Source of the DNA: an uncultured Phycisphaerales bacterium
GTDB taxonomy: Bacteria; Planctomycetota; Phycisphaerae; Phycisphaerales; UBA1924
Direction of reading: 5' to 3'
Assembly (NCBI GenBank): GCA_937871415.1
Contig: CALMQD010000310.1
Coordinates: 1-5,618, forward strand
DNA length: 5,618 bases
Shown here: piece by piece, positions 1 to 5,419 of the stretch
Layout of the letters: each line of letters starts with the position of its first letter
How positions within the stretch are numbered: position 1 is the first letter of the stretch
The notes under the pieces: generated by a model
Told to the model about the DNA's origin: nothing
Database searches by the model: none
Seen by the model: the letters and a program-made list of their open reading frames with translations, nothing else
Position numbers and translations under genes: made by a program

Positions 1-140
1 AATCGAGCCATCACGTCGCCGGCCGTTTCGACCACGGGGGCGAAGTCGGAGCCTAGGTTGTGGATGGGGTGGTCGCGGCGGGCGTCGATGTCGACTCCGC
101 TGGCGCGGGCGACGTAGCCGAGGTGAACGACTGTGCTCAT
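1..140 (-). CDS. Fragment of group 4 [NiFe]-hydrogenase / NuoD-like large subunit (partial, N-terminal half missing)
   Basis: The minus-strand frame from the ATG at 140 to the window edge gives 46 residues. They contain GYVARASGVDIDARRDHP, then PVVETAGDVMAR. This matches, from memory of the family, the ARASG...D.R..HP...GDV.AR block in the middle of HyfG/HycE-type and NuoD-type large subunits. These subunits sit in membrane-bound hydrogenases or complex I-like oxidoreductases. In those proteins the block lies several hundred residues from the N-terminus, so the first half, with the first CxxC nickel ligands in true hydrogenases, is absent here. The ATG has AGGAG eight bases upstream and overlaps a TGA of another frame (ATGA, 137-140), so a real start is possible, but an internal Met at a join is just as likely. 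No cofactor ligands are visible, so a true hydrogenase cannot be told from a NuoD-like paralogue. Confidence 0.6.
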   Translation of the reverse strand, partial: MSTVVHLGYVARASGVDIDARRDHPIHNLGSDFAPVVETAGDVMAR

Positions 141-189
141 GGGGTGTCTCCTGCGCTCGCGTTGACGCGCAGCGCGATGCCCTGCGCGG

Positions 190-1077
190 GTTGACCGGCG
201 TCGTCCACAGGGGCTTGGCGATCAGGCCGCGACGGTTCATCGGGCCCAGGTTGTCCAGCGGCGTCGCGGGCAGCGGCCGGGCCGCGCCCGGCCAGACGAT
301 CGGGTCGGTGTTCCTCGCCGGCAGGCCAGCGCGCACCAGCCACTGCCGCGCCGTTTCCCAGCACGCCGGCCGGTCCAGGTACCGCGCGACCGACCAGTAC
401 AACTCGGCGCCGTCGACGAGCGCCTGGTCCTTCAGGTCCGGGTGGCCCAGGAGGTCTTCGAGCGTGAGGCGCGCCGCCTCGAACCGCGCATCCTCGAGCT
501 GCATCTGCGCTCGCCGGAGCCCGGCCTCGAGCCCCGCGGCGGTCAGCGCGTAGCGCTGCCAGACGCCCTCGATGTCGCCGCCATCGAGCAGCGCCTGGGC
601 CCGCGACTGCTGCGCCGCCCGGTAGGCGTTCAGCAGGCTCGCCTCGCCCAGCAACTGCCGATGGATCACCGCGCGCACGCCCTCGAAGAGCGCCTCCTGC
701 GAGTCCGCGCCGGCACGCGCCGGCGATCGCTTGGCTTCCCCTTCCTGCTCGCCCGGCGGCTGCGTGTCGGGAGCGTCCGGCGACGCCGCCGGCGCCGCGG
801 GGACCGCCTGCCCCGAATCCGCAACCGGCAGCAGCCGCATGCCCTCGCTGTCCAGCAGCGATTGCAGCACACGCACCGCTTCGTTCACGTTGCCCGCCCC
901 GGACAGTTCGCGCACGCGGCTGAGGCTCTCCCGCGCGAGTGTGGACTCATCCACGTACACCGGGTTGAGTTGGCGCGGCTGGCGCGCGTTCTGCGCGAGC
1001 GCCGCTCCACCCGGATCGCCCACCATCCCCAGCGCAACCCCCAGCGCGCCCGCCGCCACCCATCGCGCGGCGATCAC
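190..1077 (-). CDS. Exported planctomycete-type protein, TPR-like N-terminal region before a PQQ-like propeller; frame lost at 3' end
   Basis: Read from GTG 1077 the protein starts with a classic signal peptide: MIAAR, a hydrophobic core WVAAGALGVALGMVG, then GGAALA with likely cleavage before Gln29. A helical stretch (VRELSGAGNVNEAVRVLQSLL) follows, then a Pro/Ala/Glu-rich linker (about residues 85-120). Next is an Ala/Leu-rich helical region resembling TPR or bacterial-transcription-regulator-type repeats, and finally LGPMNRRGLIAKPLWTTPVN. Planctomycete proteins of this kind usually go on into a PQQ-like beta-propeller after such an LW.TP strand. Here the frame turns into Arg/Pro/His-rich out-of-frame text after about 190, although no stop occurs before the window edge. 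Other possible starts are GTG 1104 (AGGAG four bases upstream) and GTG 1143 (GGAG seven bases upstream); codon bias falls off above about 1080, which favours the shorter form. The likely role is extracytoplasmic, with no enzymatic activity visible. The family call is by style, not by a signature motif. Confidence 0.6.
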
Positions 1078-1300
1078 GCCCGAACACACTCCCGCACCGA
1101 ACACGCGGCTCCTGAGAATCCGTTCCGGGCGCTGTCGCGGCACAGGCACACTCCGTTCTGCGGGCGTTTGTTCGACGGCGTTCGATCCGTGCGGGAGCGG
1201 AAATCCCTCCCGGTTCTTCTGCTCATCCAACGGGTATGTTCGACTCTCCGCACTGCACCCGCAAGTGGTTCATCCGGGGTGAGGGCCTCGGGTCGTACAC

Positions 1301-1333
1301 GCCGGGCCCCGGCAGGCCTTTGCGGGGCCCCGG
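1301..1333. repeat. Cluster of G/C palindromes and a 9-bp direct repeat
   Basis: GCCGGGCCCCGGC (1301-1313) is an inverted repeat around one central base, and CGGGGCCCCG (1323-1332) is a perfect 10-base palindrome. The unit GGGCCCCGG occurs twice, 21 bases apart start to start. The two copies can also pair with each other (GGGCCCC 1304-1310 with GGGGCCC 1324-1330) around a 13-base loop. The cluster could be an RNA hairpin, a protein-binding site or simply chance in very GC-rich intergenic DNA. No U-run follows on either strand, so it is not a standard intrinsic terminator. Confidence 0.45.
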
Positions 1334-1661
1334 ATCCCGCCCGGTTCGGGCAACTGGGATTGGAATCGAGCGCTCCGAGCAGGTCATTATTCGGCCCTCC
1401 CGGGCGCCGTGTGCGGCGTTTCCCTCTCGGGGCCTCGAACGCAGTCCGGCCCGGGTTCCGTCATTCGCTCCAGTTGCGCCAGGTCCTACGACCCGCGGGG
1501 TTTGACCGGGAGCGTCGCGCCGGGGTTGCCGTTCCCGCCGCGATCCCGCGCCGCCGGCGGCCCGTTTCATTCACTCCCCGACTGAGGTTGGGGATCGATC
1601 CAGCCGATCACGACTGCACGCGTTGCAGCCGGCGTAGGCCCTGAGGCCCCGCCGCGCCCGC

Positions 1662-1668
1662 GGGAGGT
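1662..1668 (+). promoter_or_regulatory. Strong ribosome binding site of the DUF5658 gene
   Basis: GGGAGGT lies six bases before ATG 1675 and closely matches the anti-Shine-Dalgarno complement. It fixes the start at codon 1 rather than Met4. It also contrasts with the next two plus-strand genes, which have no such site. Confidence 0.7.
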
Positions 1669-1674
1669 CCGTCC

Positions 1675-2088
1675 ATGCAGGCGATGTCCGTGCCGATCGC
1701 CGGGGTGTTTGCCGACCGCAGCCGACGGGTGATCGCGCTCACCGCGCTGATCGCCCTGCTGAGTCTGGCCGACCTGTTCATGACGCTGACGTTTCTGCGC
1801 ACCGTCGGCATGTCCGAGGCGAACCCCGTCGCCCGGATGGTGATGTCCTACGGCTCGCCGACGTACCTGGTCGTGTGGAAACTCGCGTCGATCGCCGTGG
1901 CGAGCACGGTTTTCTGGCTGGCGCGCAGGCGCCGGCTGGCCGAGGCCGGGTGCTGGGTGTGCGTCGCGGTCCTGGTCTGGCTGACGGTCCGCTGGATCCA
2001 TTACTCCCAAGAGGTCGAAACGGCGACGCCGCTGATCCACGTGCTCGCGTCGGGCGAGTGCCCGACGTGGGTGACGATGGCCGACTGA
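1675..2088 (+). CDS. DUF5658-type small membrane protein
   Basis: This is a 137-residue protein with three predicted membrane segments: about residues 19-41, 63-83 and 93-108. Basic residues (RSRR before the first, RRRR at 84-87 after the second) suggest how it sits in the membrane. Between the first two segments is the signature SLADLFMTLTFLRTVGMSEANP, with Asp33, Glu48, Asn50 and Pro51. This 'D..lT...l..G..E.NP' pattern is typical of the DUF5658 family as I remember it, whose function is unknown. The C-terminal 25 residues are soluble and end in ECPTWVTMAD. The start is set by GGGAGGT six bases before ATG 1675, the best ribosome binding site in the window; a second Met lies at codon 4. A hairpin follows 22 bases after the stop. 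The gene seems to be transcribed on its own. Confidence 0.8.
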   Translation: MQAMSVPIAGVFADRSRRVIALTALIALLSLADLFMTLTFLRTVGMSEANPVARMVMSYGSPTYLVVWKLASIAVASTVFWLARRRRLAEAGCWVCVAVLVWLTVRWIHYSQEVETATPLIHVLASGECPTWVTMAD

Positions 2089-2110
2089 GCGTGCGAGCCG
2101 CCCGTGCCGC

Positions 2111-2137
2111 GGCCTTGGGAGGCCCAAGCCCAAGGCC
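2111..2137 (+). terminator. Hairpin after the DUF5658 gene, possible terminator
   Basis: GGCCTTGGG (2111-2119) and CCCAAGGCC (2129-2137) form a perfect 9-bp stem with a 9-base loop. The loop holds another copy of CCCAAG, so an alternative 6-bp stem, CTTGGG (2114-2119) with CCCAAG (2123-2128), can form around a 3-base loop. No U-tract follows, so this would be a U-less terminator, an RNA-stabilising stem, or a binding site. It lies between the stop at 2088 and the start of the LOG gene, and argues against starting the LOG protein at the in-frame GTG 2104. Confidence 0.4.
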
Positions 2138-2154
2138 CGGGGTGCCGACGCGCC

Positions 2155-2160
2155 GATAAT
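2155..2160 (+). promoter_or_regulatory. Putative -10 box for a leaderless LOG transcript
   Basis: GATAAT matches TATAAT at five of six bases and stands out in very GC-rich surroundings. It ends six bases before GTG 2167, so transcription would begin at or within a base or two of the start codon. No Shine-Dalgarno sequence precedes that GTG. No clear -35 is found 16-18 bases upstream. Confidence 0.4.
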
Positions 2161-2166
2161 GCACCC

Positions 2167-3072
2167 GTGAGCGTGCCGGACACCACCCCGAAGACCGACC
2201 CCTCGACCGACGCGGGCTCCGCGGCGGCGGGGCGCGAGGCCGACCGGAACCCGCCGACGTCCAACGGGACACCGCACCCGGGACCGGATGCGGGCGGGAA
2301 CGGCCACGGGAGCGGGAACGGCAACGGACCGGGCGGCGGGCGCTGGGGCAAGGTCACGCGCAACGTCGAGGAAGGGTTGTTCCTCGCGGGCCCGCGGACG
2401 CGCAAGTTCGAAGCGGCGCGCGCGGTGCGGATCTTCCTGGAGTTCATCAAGGGATTCCGGCGCCTGCACTTCGTGGGCCCGTGCGTCACGGTCTTCGGCT
2501 CGGCGCGGTTCAGCGAGAGTCACCCGTTCTACGCGCTGGCCCGAGACGTCTCCGGGCGTCTGGCGCAGATGGGTTTCACCATCATGACCGGCGGGGGCCC
2601 GGGCATCATGGAGGCCGCGAACCGCGGCGCCAAGGACGTCAACGGGCGCAGCATCGGGTGCAACATCGAACTGCCGATGGAGCAGCAGCCCAACCCGTAC
2701 CTCGACAAGTTCATCGAGTTCCGGTACTTCTTCGTGCGCAAGGTCATGCTCGTGAAGTACTCGTACGCGTTCGTCGTGCTCCCCGGGGGGTTCGGCACCC
2801 TCGACGAGCTCTTCGAAGCGCTCACGCTCATCCAGACCGGCAAGATCCGCGACTTCCCGGTCGTGCTCATGGGCTCGGAGTACTGGGAGCCGATGCTCGC
2901 GTTCTTCCGCGAGCGCCTCATCGAGCAGAAGACGATCAACGCTTCGGACCTCAACCTGCTGATGGTCACCGATTCGCCCGAGCAGGCGGTCGACTACATC
3001 GCCGAGCGGGCCGTGAAGAAGTTCGGTTTCTCGTGGAAGCGTCCGCCCCGGCGCTGGTGGCTGGGCGAGTAG
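2167..3072 (+). CDS. LOG / TIGR00730-family nucleotide 5'-monophosphate phosphoribohydrolase
   Basis: This is a 301-residue protein of the 'lysine decarboxylase-like' Rossmann family. These enzymes hydrolyse the N-glycosidic bond of nucleoside monophosphates, releasing a base and ribose 5-phosphate; some act on cytokinin ribotides. Both signatures are intact: MTGGGPGIMEAANRGA (about 140-155) and PGGFGTLDE (206-214), the latter carrying the catalytic Glu. Also typical are VTVFGSAR, SIGCNIELPMEQ, FRYFFVRKVMLVKYS and the FPVVLMGSEYW strand. It is not a lysine decarboxylase despite the old name. The first 55 or so residues are a disordered Gly/Asn/Pro/Asp-rich tail, and only after RWGKVTRNVEEG does the fold begin. 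GTG 2167 is preferred over the in-frame GTG 2104, because a -10-like box and a hairpin lie between them. ubiX follows 50 bases downstream on the same strand and may share some transcription. The true substrate cannot be read from the sequence. Confidence 0.9.
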   Translation: MSVPDTTPKTDPSTDAGSAAAGREADRNPPTSNGTPHPGPDAGGNGHGSGNGNGPGGGRWGKVTRNVEEGLFLAGPRTRKFEAARAVRIFLEFIKGFRRLHFVGPCVTVFGSARFSESHPFYALARDVSGRLAQMGFTIMTGGGPGIMEAANRGAKDVNGRSIGCNIELPMEQQPNPYLDKFIEFRYFFVRKVMLVKYSYAFVVLPGGFGTLDELFEALTLIQTGKIRDFPVVLMGSEYWEPMLAFFRERLIEQKTINASDLNLLMVTDSPEQAVDYIAERAVKKFGFSWKRPPRRWWLGE

Positions 3073-3111
3073 GCGTCTGCGGGGCGGCCGGGGTTGCGTC
3101 TGGGCGCGTCC

Positions 3112-3117
3112 TAACGT
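3112..3117 (+). promoter_or_regulatory. Putative -10 box for a leaderless ubiX transcript
   Basis: TAACGT keeps the three most conserved -10 positions (T1, A2, T6). It ends five bases before ATG 3123, which would put the transcription start at the A of the start codon or beside it. There is no Shine-Dalgarno sequence before this ATG. TTGCGT at 3094-3099 is -35-like, but the 12-base spacer is too short. Confidence 0.3.
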
Positions 3118-3122
3118 GGATC

Positions 3123-3779
3123 ATGGCCAGTCCGACGACCCCCGCCTCACAGCCCGCGCGCGCCCGTCCGCACCGGTACGTGCTGGGCATCTCCGGCGCT
3201 TCGGGCGCGCACTACGCCCTGCGCCTGCTCGAACAGCTCCTGCTCGCTCACGGCGGAACGAGCGAGGTGCACCTGGTCGTGACGGACTACGGGCGGCGGC
3301 TGCTCTTCGACGAGGCCGGCGTCACGCACGTCGACTTCGCGAACCTCTGCCCGACGATCACGAGCGCCGACGCCGCCCGCCGGCTCATCATCCACCCGAA
3401 CAAGGACGTCGGCGCGTTCATCGCTTCCGGCAGTTTCCTGCACGACGGCATGGTCGTCATGCCCTGCTCGTCGAGTGCGCTGGGGTACCTCGCGACCGGC
3501 AGCGGCAACAATCTGCTCGCGCGGGCCGCGATGGTGACGCTCAAGGAGCGCCGGCGGCTGATCGTCTGTCACCGCGAGACGCCGCTGAGCCTGATCGACA
3601 TCCGCAACATGGAGCAGTTGACGCTCGCGGGCGCGATCGTTTGCCCGACGAACCCGGGGTTCTACCTCAAGCCCACGCGCGTGGAAGACCTCGTGGACTT
3701 CATCGTCGGCAAGGTGCTCGACCTGCTCGACGTGCCGCACGAACTCAAGAACCGCTGGGAGGACGCCGGCCGGGCCTGA
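3123..3779 (+). CDS. ubiX: UbiX/Pad1-type flavin prenyltransferase
   Basis: This 218-residue protein attaches a dimethylallyl group to FMN, making the prenylated FMN cofactor of UbiD-type (de)carboxylases; it is not itself a decarboxylase. The FMN-binding start GISGASGA (22-29) is present, as are PCSSSALGYLATG (114-126), NNLLARAAMVTLKERRRL (129-146), HRETPL (150-155) and PGFY (178-181). By recalled alignment to Pseudomonas UbiX, active-site Ser15, Glu49, Lys129, Arg139, Glu140 and Tyr169 correspond to Ser27, Glu64, Lys141, Arg151, Glu152 and Tyr181. Arg185 is replaced by Lys197. About 17 extra residues (Ala/Pro/Arg-rich) precede the fold. The partner UbiD is not in the window. In a planctomycete it could serve quinone synthesis or an aromatic acid decarboxylase (inference). 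The start is ATG 3123, because upstream codons in this frame are out-of-frame LOG sequence. The gene converges with the amidohydrolase gene eight bases on. Confidence 0.95.
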   Translation: MASPTTPASQPARARPHRYVLGISGASGAHYALRLLEQLLLAHGGTSEVHLVVTDYGRRLLFDEAGVTHVDFANLCPTITSADAARRLIIHPNKDVGAFIASGSFLHDGMVVMPCSSSALGYLATGSGNNLLARAAMVTLKERRRLIVCHRETPLSLIDIRNMEQLTLAGAIVCPTNPGFYLKPTRVEDLVDFIVGKVLDLLDVPHELKNRWEDAGRA

Positions 3780-3787
3780 ATAGCGCA

Positions 3788-5107
3788 TCAGTCGGCGTCG
3801 AGTGCCAACCGCACCATGACCTCGATGCCGGTCGCGAGCGCATCGTCGTTGAAGTCGTACTCGGGCTGGTGCAGGCCGGGGCAGGTCGCCTGGCCCGGCG
3901 GTCGCACGCCGAGGATGAAGAAGCACGCGGGCACGTGGCGCCCGTAGTACGAGAAGTCCTCGCCGCCCATGGTCGGGTGCTCGAGGTGCGCGACGCGCGC
4001 CTCGCCGAGCGTGGTTCGGGCGACGCGGAAGAAGCGGTTCGTCGCGCCTTCGTCGTTGTGCGTGACCGGGTAGCCGGGCTCGAAGTCGATCTCGACGCGG
4101 CAGTCATGCGCCCGCGCCGTCGCCTCCGTGATCGCGAAGAGGCGCTCGCGTGCCAGCGTCCGCGTCTCGTCCCGCAGCGTGCGGATCGTGCCCGTGAACT
4201 CGATGGAGCGCGGGATGATGTTGCTCGCCGTGCCGCCGTGGATCATGGTCGTCGAGACGACGATGGAGTCGAGCGGGCCGACCCAGCGCGAGACGATAGT
4301 CTGCAACGCGGTGACGATCGCCGCGCCCGCCACGACCGGGTCGCGCCCCAGGTGCGGGTACGCCGCGTGCGCCGGCTCGCCGATGACGCGCACGGTGTAG
4401 TTGTCCGTGGCCGCCAGCAGCGGGCCCACGCGCGAGCCCACGACACCGAGTTCGTACTGCGGCCAGCCGTGCAGGCCGAAGATCCGCCCGACACGCGGCC
4501 CGAGCAGGCTGCCGTCGAGACAGCCCGCGGCGCACATCTTCTCGCCGCCCGCGCCGCCCTCTTCCGCCGGTTGGAAGATCAGGTGCACGCCGACAGGCCG
4601 GTGCTCCAGTCGCGACAAGATTCGCGCGACCCCCAAAAGGTTGGCCGTGTGCCCGTCGTGCCCGCAAGCGTGCATGACGCCCGGAGTCTTGCTCGCGTAC
4701 GGCGCGCCGGTGCACTCGACGATCTGCAGTGCGTCCATGTCGGCGCGGAGCGCGACGGAGTGCGCGCCGGGCTGCGTGCCGCCGGTGGGCGGCAGGTACG
4801 CGAGCACGCCCGTGCCCCCCGCCAGCCCCGCGACGTGCTCGATTTTCAGGCGCTTCAGTTCCTCGCAGACGACGCGGCTGGTCCGGCGCTCCTCGAACGC
4901 GAGTTCCGGGTGCTCGTGCAGGTCGCGACGGATGCGGATGACGCCCGGGAGTTCCTCATCGATGAGCCGACGCAGCGCTTCGCGGGAGATCACGCCGCTC
5001 GGACCGGGCGCAACCGTCGCGCCGCCGGAAGCCGCGCCGGCGGCGGAGGAGTGGGGGAGGGGGGGCGTGCTGAAAGAAGATGACGGGCTCGGTGCGGCTC
5101 CGGGCAT
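3788..5107 (-). CDS. M20D-family metallo-amidohydrolase (hippurate hydrolase / N-acyl-amino acid hydrolase type)
   Basis: This 439-residue protein belongs to the M20 metallopeptidase family and would hydrolyse the amide bond of N-acyl (or indole-acyl-like) amino acids, probably in the cytoplasm. The family landmarks run in order: IRRDLHEHPELAFEE (59-73), LRADMDALQI (120-129), GVMHACGHDGHTANLLG (143-159), IFQPAEEGGAGGEKM (177-191), FGLHGWP, HGGTASNIIP, MGGEDFSYY (380-388), and a C-terminal CPGLHQPEYDFND. Expected metal ligands are Cys148, His150, Glu183, the His of FGLHGW and His413; the Glu182-Glu183 pair includes the catalytic base. Residues 1-38 form a Pro/Ser/Ala/Gly-rich tail without a hydrophobic core, so no signal peptide is seen. 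ATG 5107 is preferred because a -10-like TACCAT lies five bases upstream. ATG 5146 in the same frame would add 13 residues but also lacks a ribosome site. Substrate is not predictable. Confidence 0.93.
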   Translation of the reverse strand: MPGAAPSPSSSFSTPPLPHSSAAGAASGGATVAPGPSGVISREALRRLIDEELPGVIRIRRDLHEHPELAFEERRTSRVVCEELKRLKIEHVAGLAGGTGVLAYLPPTGGTQPGAHSVALRADMDALQIVECTGAPYASKTPGVMHACGHDGHTANLLGVARILSRLEHRPVGVHLIFQPAEEGGAGGEKMCAAGCLDGSLLGPRVGRIFGLHGWPQYELGVVGSRVGPLLAATDNYTVRVIGEPAHAAYPHLGRDPVVAGAAIVTALQTIVSRWVGPLDSIVVSTTMIHGGTASNIIPRSIEFTGTIRTLRDETRTLARERLFAITEATARAHDCRVEIDFEPGYPVTHNDEGATNRFFRVARTTLGEARVAHLEHPTMGGEDFSYYGRHVPACFFILGVRPPGQATCPGLHQPEYDFNDDALATGIEVMVRLALDAD

Positions 5108-5112
5108 GAACG

Positions 5113-5118
5113 ATGGTA
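5113..5118 (-). promoter_or_regulatory. Putative -10 box for a leaderless amidohydrolase transcript
   Basis: On the minus strand TACCAT (5118-5113) keeps T1, A2 and T6 of the -10 consensus and ends five bases before ATG 5107. TTCGGA (5143-5138) is a weak -35 candidate with a 19-base spacer. No Shine-Dalgarno sequence precedes ATG 5107. The arrangement is the same as at the ubiX start. Confidence 0.35.
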
Positions 5119-5176
5119 GAGCCGGTGGTCCGTGCGATCCGAACATCGCGGCGACCGCCCGCCCGGGGCGTGCGTC

Positions 5177-5419
5177 TTAGCCGAACAACTGCTCCAGAAG
5201 TGCGTCGCGGTCGATCCCCGCGTGTTGAGCGACGTCGCGCAGGATCGCGTTGAGCGTTCCGACTTTGAGCGGGTCGTGAGCGGGGACGGTCACGTGGTGC
5301 TCGCTCGGTCGTTGCGTGGTCAGGCGGATGTGGCTGCCGGTCTGGTGATTGACCGCGTAGCCGAATCGCGACAGCGCCTGCGCGAGCTGCCTTCCCGTCA
5401 TGTCGCGGGGCAACCTCAT
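5177..5419 (-). CDS. hicA: HicA-family putative mRNA interferase toxin
   Basis: This 80-residue protein is the usual size for HicA, a small dsRBD-like RNase that cuts mRNA independently of ribosomes in type II toxin-antitoxin pairs. The pattern is typical: MTGRQLAQALSRFGYAVNHQ, then GSHIRLT with the conserved catalytic His30, then HHVTVPAHDPLKVGTLNAIL and a final helix, AGIDRDALLEQL. The ATG overlaps the stop of the upstream HicB-like gene by four bases (ATGA, 5416-5419), so translation is probably coupled. The amidohydrolase start lies 69 bases downstream on the same strand. The His and the fold pattern look intact, so the protein should be active if the family assignment holds. The toxin role itself is inferred from the family. 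Confidence 0.85.
   Translation of the reverse strand: MRLPRDMTGRQLAQALSRFGYAVNHQTGSHIRLTTQRPSEHHVTVPAHDPLKVGTLNAILRDVAQHAGIDRDALLEQLFG

Larger units (their letters stand above)
1078..1674. other. Gene-free stretch between divergent genes, with G/C palindromes
   Basis: This region separates the minus-strand exported protein from the plus-strand DUF5658 gene and should hold both promoters. No frame shows the strong third-position G/C bias of the neighbours or a recognisable protein. It contains the inverted repeat GCCGGG-C-CCCGGC (1301-1313), a palindrome CGGGGCCCCG (1323-1332) and a 9-base direct repeat GGGCCCCGG (1304-1312 and 1325-1333). A minus-strand AATAAT at 1391-1386 resembles a -10 box, but no matching -35 is seen. 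A minus-strand 54-codon frame starts at ATG 1387 with GGGAGGG upstream and ends at 1223; I do not recognise it. I could not match any tRNA, SRP RNA, RNase P or tmRNA signature here. Confidence 0.5.

Noticed and set aside
1236..1265. tRNA T-arm-like string GTTCGACTC on the plus strand
   Set aside because: The flanking bases do not form a T stem, and no acceptor or anticodon arm can be drawn.
1223..1387. A 54-codon minus-strand frame with GGGAGGG before its ATG
   Set aside because: No family was recognised, and its third-position G/C is lower than in the neighbouring genes. Kept only as a remark in the gene-free stretch.
442..1644. A 400-codon plus-strand open frame antisense to the exported protein gene
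   Set aside because: It is Arg/His/Pro-rich, has no domain and runs through the gene-free stretch; the minus strand has a signal peptide and good codon bias over 190-1077.
2104..2166. Upstream in-frame GTG start for the LOG protein at 2104
   Set aside because: It would place a strong hairpin and a GATAAT box inside the coding region and add 21 residues with no family match.
1567..2523. A 318-codon minus-strand frame across the DUF5658 and LOG genes
   Set aside because: It is low-complexity Arg/Ala/Gly sequence antisense to two genes with recognisable families and a strong ribosome site.
3116..5083. A 655-codon plus-strand open frame crossing ubiX and the antisense of the amidohydrolase gene
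   Set aside because: Its translation is Arg/Ala/Asp-rich text without any domain, while both real genes in other frames carry complete family signatures. It is a shadow of high third-position G/C.
5108..5146. Upstream ATG 5146 as the amidohydrolase start
   Set aside because: There is no ribosome site, and the extra 13 residues have no family match; ATG 5107 fits the -10 spacing seen at the other starts. Not excluded.
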